Assembly (NCBI RefSeq): GCF_018424605.1
Contig: NZ_QTKT01000008.1
Span: 1-64,000 of the forward strand
Length of the DNA stretch: 64,000 nucleotides
Source: Marinobacter lipolyticus
Lineage (GTDB): Bacteria; Pseudomonadota; Gammaproteobacteria; Pseudomonadales; Oleiphilaceae
Direction: 5' to 3'
Made by a program: the position numbers and the translations under genes. The notes below the pieces were generated by a model. The model had not been told where the DNA came from. It was given only the letters and a program-made list of their open reading frames with translations, and did no database searches. This document shows, piece by piece, positions 39,653 to 49,491 of the stretch (its first letter is position 1; every line of letters starts with the position of its first letter).

Positions 39653-40336
39653 TCATTCGAACGCCCAGCGAAGGAAGGTACGCTTTTCCTCTTCCGAGGC
39701 ACTACCCCAGAGTGCTTTCAACTGCTCCAGAGTATTACCGGGCTGCGGCGTCGATGATTGCGCCGCTGACGCACCCGGGACCGGCGTGCGGGCGGGGATC
39801 GCCGGCGACTGACCATCCCAGGATTCGAACGCAGCAACCTGCTCACCGGCGCTGTTGACGAGTGCCCCGGAAAAATCGCTGGTCATTGCCTCGGCGGCCT
39901 GACGCGACTCCGGCTTATCAAACTCGAACTGGTAGGTTTCGCCCGCCTCGGCGTCAAAGGTAACCGCATGGCGCTCGGTTTCGACCACATGCACCTTTGA
40001 CTCACCGTTACGTACCACGCCGGTCTTGGCCCAGATGGTCTTGTAACTGAACACCACCTGATTTTCACCCGGCAGAAGTTCGTAATCCAGTGCCAGATCG
40101 TCGATCAGGAAGTTGCCCATGGGCCGGCCGTTCACGCTGGCAACCCGGATTTCCCCCGGTGCCTTCAGCAGTGCGGAGCCGTCGGTCGAGGCCTCGCCTT
40201 CCCAGGTTTGCACCCGGGTCATGGAAGAGCTGCAACCGGAAAGCACCAGGGCGGCTGTGATGAAGGCCAGCAGCCGCAGTACCGACACCTGCAGCATGGC
40301 GGCTTTGGAAACTTCGATAACGCGATACAAACTCAT
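39653..40336 (-). CDS. DUF2057 (YccT-like) lipoprotein
   Basis: 227-residue exported protein. A long positively charged leader and hydrophobic helix end in the lipobox LSGC (Cys35). The next part (FLIDDLALDYELLPGENQVVFSYKTIW) resembles DUF2057/YccT proteins of unknown function. The C-terminal linker is rich in Pro, Ser and Ala and ends in a conserved-looking helix (LKALWGSASEEEKRTFLRWAFE). The ATG at 40336 has AGGTAGG upstream; the longer frame is unsupported. Confidence 0.8.
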   Translation of the reverse strand: MSLYRVIEVSKAAMLQVSVLRLLAFITAALVLSGCSSSMTRVQTWEGEASTDGSALLKAPGEIRVASVNGRPMGNFLIDDLALDYELLPGENQVVFSYKTIWAKTGVVRNGESKVHVVETERHAVTFDAEAGETYQFEFDKPESRQAAEAMTSDFSGALVNSAGEQVAAFESWDGQSPAIPARTPVPGASAAQSSTPQPGNTLEQLKALWGSASEEEKRTFLRWAFE

Positions 40337-40580
40337 GAAACCTACCTCTGAAGTGAATTCAAACTGCAGGCATTCTGACGAGTGCTTGTGACGAGGGCAA
40401 GACAGATTGCCAGGCCATCGCCTCTGAAGAACCCCGCCCGGCGAACCAGACTGAGACCCGCAGCGTATTAATTGTAAATAATTGTTGAATTCACGCGGAA
40501 TTGATTTAATTTTATTCAGATCGGCACACCCAAACGCAGAGTCCGGCACATAAAAAACAGAACAGGGCGCAGGAGACACC
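40337..40580. promoter_or_regulatory. AT-rich divergent intergenic region
   Basis: 244 bases between the DUF2057 lipoprotein and the small rightward gene. A stretch from about 40467 to 40520 is very AT-rich compared with its surroundings. It contains TTGTTG (40482-40487), a 17-bp spacer and TTTAAT (40505-40510), a reasonable rightward promoter. Confidence 0.5.
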
Positions 40581-40787
40581 ATGGACACTCAATGCCGTAC
40601 CGGGGAAGACGGGCCGGTTCCCTTCCGCAGCAGCCGCTTTTTCTGCGTGGGCAGCAAATGGTATTTCACCACCAGAGAAGGCTTTGACAGTGGACCGTTT
40701 GCCACCCGAGATCGCGCCGAAACCGGGCTGAAACGATTCCTTCACGTTGTGCGGTTGTTACCGGAAGATCAGCAACAGATTCACTGA
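40581..40787 (+). CDS. Small DUF6316-like protein
   Basis: 68-residue protein with the pattern VPFRSSRFF, WYFTTREG and GPF, then a helix (DRAETGLKRFLHVVRLL). This resembles DUF6316 proteins of Pseudomonas and Marinobacter, whose function I do not know. No signal peptide or membrane segment. The ATG has an excellent ribosome-binding site (CAGGAG, 5 bases away) and its own AT-rich promoter region, so it is probably real despite its size. Confidence 0.75.
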   Translation: MDTQCRTGEDGPVPFRSSRFFCVGSKWYFTTREGFDSGPFATRDRAETGLKRFLHVVRLLPEDQQQIH

Positions 40788-40818
40788 TTCCCGGATAACA
40801 CCGGGCAACAGCTCCCGT

Positions 40819-41346
40819 TCAGACAATGATCGGCATCAGCCACCGGTCAATGGCGAACAGACACCCTAATGCCATGAATCCGGCAACCACATCGTCCACC
40901 ATAATCCCCAGCCCGCCGGGCGTCCTGCGATCAATCCAGCCAATCGGCCAGGGCTTGGCAACATCGAAGAGACGAAACAGCATGAACGCAGTGAGCACGC
41001 CATAAATGGTATCGGGGATCAGGGCGAGCGCAATCCACATGCCGACAAACTCATCCCACACGATGCCGCCATGATCATGCACTTTCAGGTCGTCCGCGGT
41101 TTTGCCACACAACCAGATACCCACGACAAACGCCACAGCCACCGCCAGCCAGTATGCAGCGACTGGCAACCAGGCGATGGAAAACCACAACGGAATGGCA
41201 GCGAGACTCCCCCAGGTGCCGGGAGCGCGGGGCGCAGCGCCACTGCCAAAGCCGAATGCCAGAAGGTGAACCGGGTCTTTCAGGAAACCCCGCGGCAATA
41301 ACGCGTCTGCGTACTCCGGCTGCTGAAATTCGTTATCACTGCTCAT
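40819..41346 (-). CDS. pgpA: Phosphatidylglycerophosphatase A
   Basis: Dephosphorylates phosphatidylglycerophosphate to phosphatidylglycerol at the inner membrane. Membrane helices and the family motif DHGGIVWDEFVGMWIAL with its acidic residues are visible, along with GFGSGAAPRAPGTWGS. 175 residues. Overlaps the thiL stop by 4 bases; last gene of the nrdR-ribD-ribB-ribH-nusB-thiL-pgpA run. Confidence 0.95.
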   Translation of the reverse strand: MSSDNEFQQPEYADALLPRGFLKDPVHLLAFGFGSGAAPRAPGTWGSLAAIPLWFSIAWLPVAAYWLAVAVAFVVGIWLCGKTADDLKVHDHGGIVWDEFVGMWIALALIPDTIYGVLTAFMLFRLFDVAKPWPIGWIDRRTPGGLGIMVDDVVAGFMALGCLFAIDRWLMPIIV

Positions 41347-42287
41347 TCCCTGCCCCCGAAATGGTCGTATCCTGAGGTCGGGGCGCCTGAACCGAGACCG
41401 GACACGCCCTGACCTGCGATCACCTTACCAATAATGGTCAGCTCCGTCCGCAGCGAATCGGGCATCTTTGCCCAGGCCTCCGGTGGAATGGTGACACACA
41501 GCTCGTAATCATCACCGGCATTAAGGGCCAGCCTCCGGGCTTCATCGGGCCCCGCCTCACGGCAGACAGACGCCGAAACCGGAACCGCAGACAGATCAAG
41601 CGCGGCCCCTACCCCGGAGGCCTCAAGAATATGCCCCAAATCCGCCACCAAACCATCGGAGATATCAATGGCGGCACTGGCTAATCCCCGCAGCCTTTCG
41701 CCAAGCTGCAACCGGGGCATCGGCCTGTGATAGCGTTGCAGACACGTTTGCTGTTCCGGCGTGGGCTGTGTCAGGTCGAGGAAGCGCAGGGCGCCCCCGG
41801 CCTCACCCAGCGTCCCGCTGACGCCAACCAGGTCACCTACCCGGGCACCGGAGCGCAGAATGGCCTGACCCGCAGGCACCTCACCGTGTACCTGCACCGT
41901 TATGGTCAGGGGTCCCCGCGTGGTGTCCCCTCCGGCCAGAGCCAGGCCAAACGTTCCGGCGGCCCGGGCCAGCCCGCCGGAAAAATCCGCAAGCCAGTCA
42001 GGGTCAGCTTGTGGCAGGGTCAGGGCAAGGGTAAAACAGACCGGATGAGCGCCCATGGCAGCCAGATCACTGGCAGCAACCGCCAGTGACCGCCAGCCGA
42101 GGTGGTCGGGGGCGTAGCCCACGGGGAAGTGGACACCTTCAACCAGCGTATCCACCGAAAAGACGAGATCGTTACCGGCTCCGACCCGCTCAATTGCACA
42201 GTCATCGCCCGGCCCGAGCAGCAGCCCGGGTGCCCGCCCCTTGGCCAGGGGCGCGAAATAACGGCGAATCAGCTCGAACTCGCCCAT
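41343..42287 (-). CDS. thiL: Thiamine-monophosphate kinase
   Basis: Phosphorylates thiamine monophosphate to the active cofactor thiamine diphosphate, needed for instance by acetolactate synthase. Family start GEFELIRRYFAPL, metal and ATP motifs GPGDDCAI, SVDTLVEGVHF and ISDGLVADLGH. 314 residues. 3 bp after nusB and overlapping pgpA. Confidence 0.96.
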   Translation of the reverse strand: MGEFELIRRYFAPLAKGRAPGLLLGPGDDCAIERVGAGNDLVFSVDTLVEGVHFPVGYAPDHLGWRSLAVAASDLAAMGAHPVCFTLALTLPQADPDWLADFSGGLARAAGTFGLALAGGDTTRGPLTITVQVHGEVPAGQAILRSGARVGDLVGVSGTLGEAGGALRFLDLTQPTPEQQTCLQRYHRPMPRLQLGERLRGLASAAIDISDGLVADLGHILEASGVGAALDLSAVPVSASVCREAGPDEARRLALNAGDDYELCVTIPPEAWAKMPDSLRTELTIIGKVIAGQGVSGLGSGAPTSGYDHFGGRE

Positions 42288-42290
42288 GTG

Positions 42291-42767
42291 TTATTGCGGG
42301 CGGGTCTCTGCCAACCGCAAACGGCGGCTGAGCTTGTCCAGAATGCTGTTAACAAACTTGTGCCCTTCCGTGCCACCGAACTTTTTCGCCATCTCGATCC
42401 CCTCGTTGATAACGACTTTATAGGGCACATCAAGACGGTGCTTAAGTTCATAGGCACCGAGACGGACAATGGCCAGCTCGACCGGATCAACCTCGTGCAG
42501 GGGGCGGTCGAGAAACGGCTCCAGCAGCCTGTCGAGTTCCGCCTGCTCCCGGTGGACGCCACGCAGCAAATCGCGGAAGTAAAGCGTGTCTACCTTGCTC
42601 ATGTCGTTATCGACCATGAACTCAGCCTCGATGTCTGATACCGAGCTCTTGCTGAAGTGACGCTGATAGAGCCCCTGCATGGCCAGCGCGCGGGCACGAC
42701 GTCGATCCCCGGCTTTCGGTTGACCGGTGGCGCCAGGTTGCGGGGAAGTGTCTTCCGTTGCGCTCAT
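42291..42767 (-). CDS. nusB: Transcription antitermination factor NusB
   Basis: With S10 (NusE) it binds rRNA boxA and allows full-length rRNA transcription; a candidate boxA is at 175-187. All-helical NusB domain ([20 protein letters not shown] ...). About 158 residues from the ATG at 42767, which overlaps the ribH stop (TGATG); a GTG one codon earlier is possible. Confidence 0.96.
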   Translation of the reverse strand: MSATEDTSPQPGATGQPKAGDRRRARALAMQGLYQRHFSKSSVSDIEAEFMVDNDMSKVDTLYFRDLLRGVHREQAELDRLLEPFLDRPLHEVDPVELAIVRLGAYELKHRLDVPYKVVINEGIEMAKKFGGTEGHKFVNSILDKLSRRLRLAETRPQ

Positions 42768-43243
42768 CACTCACCCAGCTTCTTGAACAGGCTGACCATT
42801 TCCAGCGCTGTGATGGCCGCTTCCGCGCCCTTGTTGCCGGCCTTGGTGCCAGAGCGTTCGATGGCCTGCTCGATAGAGTCGACCGTCAGCACGCCGAACG
42901 TTACCGGCACGTCGGTTTCCAGGCTGACCGCGCCCAGGCCGCTTGAGGCTTCACCGGCGACGTACTCGAAGTGCGGCGTGCCGCCGCGAATCACCGCACC
43001 CAGGGCGATGATGGCATCGTGATTGCCGGTTTCCGCCACACGTTTGACCGCCAGCGGCATTTCATAGGCACCGGGCACCCGAACGATGCTGATGTCGTCG
43101 TTGGCGATACCGTGACGACGCAGGGTATCGATGGCGCCTTCCACCAGGCTCTCCACCACGAATCCGTTAAACCGGCCAACCACCAGCGCGTAACGACCGC
43201 TGCACTGGGTGAAATCGCCTTCAATTACTTTGATCTCTGCCAT
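42767..43243 (-). CDS. ribH: 6,7-dimethyl-8-ribityllumazine synthase
   Basis: Penultimate step of riboflavin synthesis, forming lumazine from the RibB product and the pyrimidine intermediate. Icosahedral-type enzyme with motifs [40 protein letters not shown]. 158 residues. Between ribB and nusB in the operon. Confidence 0.96.
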   Translation of the reverse strand: MAEIKVIEGDFTQCSGRYALVVGRFNGFVVESLVEGAIDTLRRHGIANDDISIVRVPGAYEMPLAVKRVAETGNHDAIIALGAVIRGGTPHFEYVAGEASSGLGAVSLETDVPVTFGVLTVDSIEQAIERSGTKAGNKGAEAAITALEMVSLFKKLGE

Positions 43244-43291
43244 GAATGGCTCCTTAACGGGCAGCGTCGCCGGACGACACCGCCAGGTTCA

Positions 43292-44407
43292 TCAATCGGG
43301 GGTATAGGGTACGTACTCTTCCACTTCCAGATCGAAGCCGGAAATGGCGGAAAACTTGATAGGCGGACTCAGCAGGCGCATTTTGCCCACGCCGATGTCC
43401 CGCAGGATCTGTGACCCGGTTCCTACGGTAAAGTAGACGCCCGAACTGCCTTTCGCGGCAGCCGCCTGCTCTTCGCCAAAGAACTCGTGAATCCGGTCCT
43501 CGAGCTTGTAGCTGTCCGCAGCGCTGTTGAGCAGCACGACTACCCCGCGGCCCTCGCTGGCCACTTTTTCGAGCGCGTGGTGCAGCGGCCAGCTGCGGGA
43601 GTCAGCCCGACGGGCACCCAGAAGGTCACGCAGGGTATCGGTGATATGCACCCGAACCAGCACCGGGTCGTCCGCCCGGATGTCACCCATCACCATCGCC
43701 AGGTGCGTGGAACCCTGGATGTTGTCACGGTAGGTGCGGAGGTTGAACACGCCATACTCGGTGTCCAGGTCATACTGCTCGACACACTCGATGGTGCGCT
43801 CGTTCAGGGTCCGGTAGTGGATCAGATCGGCGATGGTGCCGATCTTCAGATCATGTTCCTCGGCAAACTTTTCGAGATCCTCACGCCGGGCCATGGATCC
43901 ATCATCGTTCATGATCTCGCAGATCACACCCGCCGGCTCACAACCGGCCAGCGCCGCCAGGTCACAGGAAGCCTCGGTATGCCCTGCCCGGCTCAGCACG
44001 CCGCCGGGATCCGCCATCAACGGGAAAATATGGCCAGGCTGAACCAGGTCCGACGCTTTCGCGTTCTGCGCGACGGCGGCCTGCACGGTCCGCGCGCGAT
44101 CCGCTGCCGAAATGCCGGTGGTCACTCCTTCGGTCGCTTCGATCGAGAGGGTGAACTTGGTCCCGAATCCGGAGGCGTTGCGCTGAACCATCAACGGCAG
44201 CCCCAGCTGCTCACAGCGAGCGCGGGTCATCGGCATACAGATCAGGCCGCGACCGAAGCGAGCCATGAAGTTGATGGCTTCCGGCGTGCAGTGTTCAGCC
44301 GCCATCACCAGATCCCCTTCGTTCTCGCGATCCTCGTCGTCCATCAGAATGACCATTTTGCCCTGACGGATATCCGCAATGATGTCTTCTATGCTGTTCA
44401 GTGCCAT
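43292..44407 (-). CDS. ribB: 3,4-dihydroxy-2-butanone-4-phosphate synthase with degenerate RibA-like domain
   Basis: The N-terminal RibB domain makes the four-carbon precursor of riboflavin: [24 protein letters not shown] and [12 protein letters not shown] are intact. The C-terminal half aligns with GTP cyclohydrolase II but lacks its zinc-binding cysteines: [21 protein letters not shown] stands where the SECLTGD...RCDC pattern belongs. So this is probably a RibBX-type protein with RibB activity only. 371 residues from the ATG at 44407, as in Pseudomonas; a GTG at 44419 is an alternative. No ribE gene lies between it and ribD. Confidence 0.93.
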   Translation of the reverse strand: MALNSIEDIIADIRQGKMVILMDDEDRENEGDLVMAAEHCTPEAINFMARFGRGLICMPMTRARCEQLGLPLMVQRNASGFGTKFTLSIEATEGVTTGISAADRARTVQAAVAQNAKASDLVQPGHIFPLMADPGGVLSRAGHTEASCDLAALAGCEPAGVICEIMNDDGSMARREDLEKFAEEHDLKIGTIADLIHYRTLNERTIECVEQYDLDTEYGVFNLRTYRDNIQGSTHLAMVMGDIRADDPVLVRVHITDTLRDLLGARRADSRSWPLHHALEKVASEGRGVVVLLNSAADSYKLEDRIHEFFGEEQAAAAKGSSGVYFTVGTGSQILRDIGVGKMRLLSPPIKFSAISGFDLEVEEYVPYTPD

Positions 44408-44472
44408 AGGTTGTTGCACCCTTTCAGTTCGCTGCCCCGGACTCCGGGACGGGCAAACCGTGAATTTGAAAG

Positions 44473-45588
44473 TTACCGTGGCGCCAGGATCAGACGCTGA
44501 TCCTCACCCACCTGACGACGATCCAGCACCGTCCATTGTACTTTATCGGCCATCGACTCGAGCGGCAGATGAGCGGTTGGCCGCCCGGTACTGCCCAGGA
44601 ACACCGGCGCCTGGTAGAGCCAGAGTTCATCCACCAGCCGTTCATCTATGAAGGTTCCGGCCAGCGTCGGACCGGCTTCCACCAGCAACTCGTTGATCCC
44701 GAGATCGCCGAGGGAGTCCAGCAACTCCCGCACATCAATACCGTTATCTTTCCAGGCAACACCGGTCAGGCTGATGCCCAGCGCCGCAAGATCCTGCGCC
44801 GGCGCCGATGCCAGCGTCGGCGATGCGCAGAACACCTGCACGTTGCCGCCCTGAAGAATCTTTGCGCCCGGCGGTGTTCTGGCATCCCGGTCCGCAATCA
44901 CCCGCAACGGCTGACGGGACGGCTCGGTGGCATCGCCGATATCGCCGAGCTCGGCACGCCGAACCGTGAGCGACGGATCGTCGGCCAGCACAGTGCCCAC
45001 ACCGGTCAGGATCGCGTCGCTGATGGCCCGCAGGCGCTGTACGTCCTGGCGCGATTCGGCACCGGTAATCCATTGACTCTCGCCCGACGCCATCGCCGTG
45101 CGCCCGTCCAGGCTGGCGGCCATTTTAAGCCGAACATAGGGGCGACCGGAGTTCATCCGTTTCATGAAACCGGGGTTCAAACGAACGGCTTCATCTGCCA
45201 ACAGGCCCTCTGTAACCCGAATGCCGGCGTCCCGCAACATATCCAGCCCGCGCCCGGACACCGAGGGGTTGGGATCCTTGGTGGCGGCAAAAACGTGGGC
45301 CACGCCCGCCTCGATCAACGCTTTCGCGCAGGGCGGTGTACGGCCAAAATGGCTGCAGGGCTCAAGCGTGACGTAGGCGGTGGCACCGCGAGCGTTCGGG
45401 CCCGCCTGACTGAGTGCACGGATCTCGGCGTGAGCCTCGCCGGCCCGCTCATGCCAGCCCTCGCCCAATATCTTGCCGTCGCGGGCAATGACACACCCCA
45501 CCCGCGGATTCGGATGTGTCGAATACCGACCACGCCACGCCAGCTGGACCGCGCGGGCCATGAAGGCGATATCCCGGGCGTCGATCAT
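44473..45588 (-). CDS. ribD: Bifunctional diaminohydroxyphosphoribosylaminopyrimidine deaminase / reductase
   Basis: Steps two and three of riboflavin synthesis. N-terminal cytidine-deaminase-like domain with zinc motifs HAEIRAL and [12 protein letters not shown]-terminal reductase domain ([27 protein letters not shown]). 371 residues. Overlaps the nrdR stop by 4 bases. Confidence 0.96.
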   Translation of the reverse strand: MIDARDIAFMARAVQLAWRGRYSTHPNPRVGCVIARDGKILGEGWHERAGEAHAEIRALSQAGPNARGATAYVTLEPCSHFGRTPPCAKALIEAGVAHVFAATKDPNPSVSGRGLDMLRDAGIRVTEGLLADEAVRLNPGFMKRMNSGRPYVRLKMAASLDGRTAMASGESQWITGAESRQDVQRLRAISDAILTGVGTVLADDPSLTVRRAELGDIGDATEPSRQPLRVIADRDARTPPGAKILQGGNVQVFCASPTLASAPAQDLAALGISLTGVAWKDNGIDVRELLDSLGDLGINELLVEAGPTLAGTFIDERLVDELWLYQAPVFLGSTGRPTAHLPLESMADKVQWTVLDRRQVGEDQRLILAPR

Positions 45589-46103
45589 GCCTTGCCTTTG
45601 GTGGAGTGATTGCCCGCCAGCACTTTGGCGACATCCACCGGATCTTCTCCGGTGTTGACCGACAGCCGTTCAATCTCTTCCTTGAACTCATTGATGTCCT
45701 GGAAACTGCGGTACACCGAGGCAAAGCGCACGTACGCCACCTTATCCAACTGCCGCAATTCGGTCATGACTTCTTCGCCCAGCTGCATGGATTTCACTTC
45801 CCGCTCACCGGTGGCGCGCAACCGGAATCGGATCCGGTTCAGGGCTGCGTCAATTTCCTCGATGCTGACCGGACGCTTTTCCAGGGCTTTCATCAGGCCC
45901 GAGCGCAGCTTCTCCTCGTCGAACGGCTGGCGGGTGCCATCCTGCTTGACCACCCGCGGCATGACCAGTTCGGCGGTTTCAAAGGTGGTAAAGCGCTCAC
46001 GACAGGAAAGGCACTCCCTGCGGCGACGCACCTGATCGCCCTCGGCCACCAGCCGTGAGTCAATCACTTTGGTATCTGCTTCACCACAGAAAGGACAGTG
46101 CAT
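45585..46103 (-). CDS. nrdR: Transcriptional repressor NrdR
   Basis: Nucleotide-sensing repressor of ribonucleotide reductase genes. N-terminal zinc ribbon with CPFC and CLSC, followed by an ATP-cone ([16 protein letters not shown]). 172 residues. First gene of the operon leading into ribD. An imperfect GC hairpin with 7-bp outer arms (46139-46145 with 46174-46180) separates it from glyA. Confidence 0.96.
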   Translation of the reverse strand: MHCPFCGEADTKVIDSRLVAEGDQVRRRRECLSCRERFTTFETAELVMPRVVKQDGTRQPFDEEKLRSGLMKALEKRPVSIEEIDAALNRIRFRLRATGEREVKSMQLGEEVMTELRQLDKVAYVRFASVYRSFQDINEFKEEIERLSVNTGEDPVDVAKVLAGNHSTKGKA

Positions 46104-46195
46104 AGTCGGGAGCTCCGGAAAATAGCCGGGGAAGAGTCACCGGGTACAGGTTGACCGGGGCACCCGCAGGATGACCCGGTCTGCTTGCCTGAAGT

Positions 46196-47452
46196 TTAGC
46201 CCGCGTAGACGGGGAAGCGAGCACACAGGGCTTCTACCTGCTCCCGCACCCGCGCGTTCACGGCTTCGTCCTCAAGGTTATCGAGGATGTCGCAGATCCA
46301 GCCGGCAAGGTCACGGCACTCGGCTTCGCCAAATCCACGGGTGGTGATGGCAGGCGTACCGATCCGCAGACCGGAGGTGACGAACGGTGAGCGCGGATCG
46401 TTGGGAACCGCGTTCTTGTTGACGGTGATGTGGGCACGACCCAGCGCCGCATCGGCGTCTTTACCGGTGATGTCCTGCTTGATCAGGCTCAGCAGGAACA
46501 GGTGGTTTTTGGTGCCACCGGAGACCACATCGAAACCGCGCTCGACAAACACCTCGGCCATGGCGGAGGCGTTCTTGACCACCTGCTTCTGGTAGGCCTT
46601 GAATTCATCGCTCATGGCCTCTTTGAAGCAGATGGCCTTGGCCGCAATCACGTGCATCAGCGGTCCGCCCTGACCACCGGGGAATACCGCCGAGTTCAGC
46701 TTTTTCTGCAGATCGGCATCGTCACAGGCCAGAATCAGGCCGCCACGGGGGCCGCGCAGCGTCTTGTGAGTGGTGGTTGCCACCACATGGGCGTGGGGCA
46801 CCGGGTCCGGATAGACACCGGCAGCAACCAGACCAGCCACGTGGGCCATGTCCACGAACAGGTAGGCGCCGACCTTGTCCGCAATCGCACGGAAACGGGC
46901 AAAATCCAGCTCCTGGGAATACGCAGAGAAACCGGCAATGATCATTTTCGGCTTGTGCTCGACCGCCAGCGCTTCCACTTCGTCGTAATCAATCAGGCCG
47001 GTTTCCGGATTCAGGCCGTACTGGACGGCGTGGTAAATCTTCCCGGAGAAATTGACGCTGGCACCGTGGGTCAGGTGGCCGCCATGGGCCAGGCTCATGC
47101 CGAGCACGGTATCGCCGGGCTTGAGCAGGGCCATGAACACCGCGGAGTTGGCCTGGGAACCGGAGTGCGGCTGGACGTTGGCGTAGGCAGCGCCGAACAG
47201 CGCCTTGGCGCGGTCAATGGCCAGCTCTTCGGCAATATCCACAAATTCGCAGCCGCCGTAGTAACGCTTGCCCGGATACCCTTCAGCGTACTTGTTGGTC
47301 AGTACGCTGCCCTGGGCTTCCATCACCCGTGGGCTGGTGTAGTTCTCTGACGCGATCAGCTCGATGTGAGCTTCCTGGCGCTTCTCTTCCGCCTGCATGG
47401 CGTTCCAGAGTTCGTCGTCAAAGCCGGCGATTTTCATTTCACGATTAAACAT
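46196..47452 (-). CDS. glyA: Serine hydroxymethyltransferase
   Basis: PLP enzyme converting serine and tetrahydrofolate to glycine and methylene-tetrahydrofolate. PLP lysine in [16 protein letters not shown]; substrate motifs [15 protein letters not shown] and YPGKRYYGG. 418 residues. A TAGAAT hexamer (47531-47536, minus strand) is a plausible -10 but its -35 is poor. Upstream of nrdR. Confidence 0.97.
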   Translation of the reverse strand: MFNREMKIAGFDDELWNAMQAEEKRQEAHIELIASENYTSPRVMEAQGSVLTNKYAEGYPGKRYYGGCEFVDIAEELAIDRAKALFGAAYANVQPHSGSQANSAVFMALLKPGDTVLGMSLAHGGHLTHGASVNFSGKIYHAVQYGLNPETGLIDYDEVEALAVEHKPKMIIAGFSAYSQELDFARFRAIADKVGAYLFVDMAHVAGLVAAGVYPDPVPHAHVVATTTHKTLRGPRGGLILACDDADLQKKLNSAVFPGGQGGPLMHVIAAKAICFKEAMSDEFKAYQKQVVKNASAMAEVFVERGFDVVSGGTKNHLFLLSLIKQDITGKDADAALGRAHITVNKNAVPNDPRSPFVTSGLRIGTPAITTRGFGEAECRDLAGWICDILDNLEDEAVNARVREQVEALCARFPVYAG

Positions 47453-47829
47453 GGATGCGCTGCCTCTGTGTGCTTGGCTGGCCCGGGAAGCTTTGAAATC
47501 TCCGCAGGCTCCCTGAAAAATTGGGCCGCTATTCTATCGTACAAACGGGTGAAAAATCATCCTTTATGCCGTCCGCAGATACCGGCATGCGGCCAACTCC
47601 GGTTTCTGCTCAATTGCTATCACTGATGGGTTTCGATACCTTACCGGATCAATAGCAATGGCTCCGATCTAGGGCGTCGGGGCTGGCCTTCCGGGATCGT
47701 CAAAATCAGGGATGATTTTGCCGAGCGTACATGGACGTATTCATAGCGCATCCCGGAAGGCCAGCCCCGCCGCCCGAACCATCAGATTGAGAATTCACGA
47801 ACCTGTTTTACCAAGAGGTTTACGCCAAC
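47453..47829. promoter_or_regulatory. glyA-ettA divergent intergenic region
   Basis: 377 bases without a gene. It holds the likely glyA -10 (47531-47536), an 8-bp inverted repeat ATTGCTAT/ATAGCAAT (47613-47620 with 47652-47659), and the long repeat element at 47672-47775 just upstream of ettA. A ribosome-binding site (AGAGG) is 10 to 15 bases before the ettA ATG. Confidence 0.6.
47672..47775 (+). repeat. Inverted-repeat element with two GGA-loop hairpins (copy 1)
   Basis: Outer arms 47672-47697 and 47750-47775 pair over 26 bp with one mismatch; the inner 19 bp are perfect. The 52-base interior folds into two hairpins. Hairpin A has stem CAAAATC/GATTTTG and loop AGGGAT (47708-47713). Hairpin B has a short stem ending TAC/GTA and loop ATGGAC (47731-47736). 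The two GGA triplets are 23 bases apart. Both loops are closed by C-G, giving CAGGGATG and CATGGACG, close to the CsrA/RsmA SELEX core ACARGGAUGU. Architecture matches the element at 51494-51599. Confidence 0.8.
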
Positions 47830-49491
47830 ATGGCCCAATACGTTTACACCATGAACCGCGTGGGCAAGGTGGTACCGCCCAAGCGCGAGATTCTGAAAGA
47901 CATCTCCCTGAGCTTCTTCCCCGGCGCCAAGATTGGCGTTCTGGGTCTTAACGGTGCCGGTAAATCCACCCTGCTCCGCATTATGGCGGGTGTAGACCAG
48001 GATTACATCGGCGAGGCCCGCCCCCAGCCCGGCATCAACGTGGGCTACCTGCCCCAGGAGCCCGAGCTGGACGAAGAGAAAACCGTCAAGGAAATTGTCG
48101 ATGAATCCGTCTCGGGCGTTCACGACGCCCTGGCGGAACTGGATCAGGTGTACGCGGCCTACGCGGAACCTGACGCGGATTTTGACGCCCTGGCCAAGAA
48201 ACAGGGCGAGCTGGAGGCTTTTATTCAGGCCACCGACGGTCACGACATCGAGCGCAAGATGGAAGTTGCCGCAGATGCACTGCGCCTTCCGCCCTGGGAT
48301 CAGAAAGTCAAAGTACTGTCCGGTGGTGAACGTCGCCGGGTGGCGCTCTGCCGCCTGCTGCTGTCCGGCCCCGACATGCTGCTGCTGGACGAGCCTACCA
48401 ACCACCTGGATGCCGAATCCGTGGCCTGGCTGGAGCGTTTCCTGCACGATTACGAAGGCACTGTCGTGGCCATTACCCACGACCGCTATTTCCTCGACAA
48501 CGTGGCCGGCTGGATCCTGGAACTGGACCGCGGCCAGGGCATCCCGTTTGAAGGCAACTACAGCCAGTGGCTGGAGAACAAGGAAAAGCGTCTGGAGATG
48601 GAGTCCAAACAGGAGGCTTCTCACCAGAAAGCGATCAAGCAGGAACTGGAGTGGGTGCGCAGCAATGCCAAGGGCCGTCAGTCCAAGAGCAAGGCCCGCC
48701 TGGCCCGCTTCGAGGAGATGAGTTCCCAGGAATTCCAGAAGCGCAATGAAACCAACGAGCTGTACATTCCACCGGGCCCCCGCCTGGGCAACAAGGTGAT
48801 CGACGTGGACGGCATCAGCAAGTCCTTCGGTGACCGGTTGCTTTACGAAGACGTGTCCTTCAGCGTGCCGCCCGGCGCCATTGTCGGCATTATCGGTGGC
48901 AACGGCGCCGGCAAATCCACCCTGTTCAAGATGATCGGGGGATACGACAAACCCGATTCCGGCACCATCACCGTCGGCGAAACCGTGGAACTGGCCTACG
49001 TCGACCAGATGCGGGATCTGGATGGCAGCAAGACCGTGTGGGAAGAGCTTTCAGACGGCAACGACATCATCAAGGTGGGCAACTACGAGACCCCGTCCCG
49101 GGCCTATGTGGGGCGTTTCAACTTCAAGGGCAGCGACCAGCAGAAACGGGTCGGCGATCTGTCTGGCGGCGAGCGTAACCGCCTGCACCTGGCCAAGCTG
49201 CTGAAACAGGGCGGCAACGTGTTGCTGCTGGACGAGCCCACCAACGACCTGGACGTGGAAACCCTGCGCGCCCTGGAAGAGGCGCTGCTGAACTTCCCCG
49301 GCTCTGCGCTGGTGATCTCGCACGATCGCTGGTTCCTCGACCGGGTGGCCAGCCACATCCTGGCCTTCGAAGACGACGGTGAAGTGGTGTACTTCGAAGG
49401 CAACTTCAGTGAGTACGATGAGGACTTCAAGAAGCGCAAGGGCGACTCCGCCATGCAACCGCAGCGCATGAAGTACAAGAAGCTGGCCTGA
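47830..49491 (+). CDS. ettA: Energy-dependent translational throttle protein EttA (ABC-F)
   Basis: ABC-F ATPase that binds the ribosomal E site and gates entry into elongation according to the ATP/ADP ratio. Two ATPase domains with Walker A GLNGAGKST and GGNGAGKST and signatures LSGGERRRV and LSGGERNRL, joined by a charged linker; no membrane segments. 553 residues, start MAQYVYTMNRVGK as in E. coli EttA. Overlaps radA by one base (ATGATGG-type junction). The inverted-repeat element lies about 55 bp upstream and may be in its 5' leader. Confidence 0.96.
   Translation: MAQYVYTMNRVGKVVPPKREILKDISLSFFPGAKIGVLGLNGAGKSTLLRIMAGVDQDYIGEARPQPGINVGYLPQEPELDEEKTVKEIVDESVSGVHDALAELDQVYAAYAEPDADFDALAKKQGELEAFIQATDGHDIERKMEVAADALRLPPWDQKVKVLSGGERRRVALCRLLLSGPDMLLLDEPTNHLDAESVAWLERFLHDYEGTVVAITHDRYFLDNVAGWILELDRGQGIPFEGNYSQWLENKEKRLEMESKQEASHQKAIKQELEWVRSNAKGRQSKSKARLARFEEMSSQEFQKRNETNELYIPPGPRLGNKVIDVDGISKSFGDRLLYEDVSFSVPPGAIVGIIGGNGAGKSTLFKMIGGYDKPDSGTITVGETVELAYVDQMRDLDGSKTVWEELSDGNDIIKVGNYETPSRAYVGRFNFKGSDQQKRVGDLSGGERNRLHLAKLLKQGGNVLLLDEPTNDLDVETLRALEEALLNFPGSALVISHDRWFLDRVASHILAFEDDGEVVYFEGNFSEYDEDFKKRKGDSAMQPQRMKYKKLA

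Noticed and set aside
44408..44472. Possible FMN riboswitch between ribD and ribB
   Set aside because: The gap is only 65 bases, too short for an RFN element. Only a 5-bp CCCGG/CCGGG hairpin is present.
46139..46180. Rho-independent terminator between glyA and nrdR
   Set aside because: GC-rich inverted repeats exist (7-bp arms, 28-base loop) but no T run follows, so termination is not supported.
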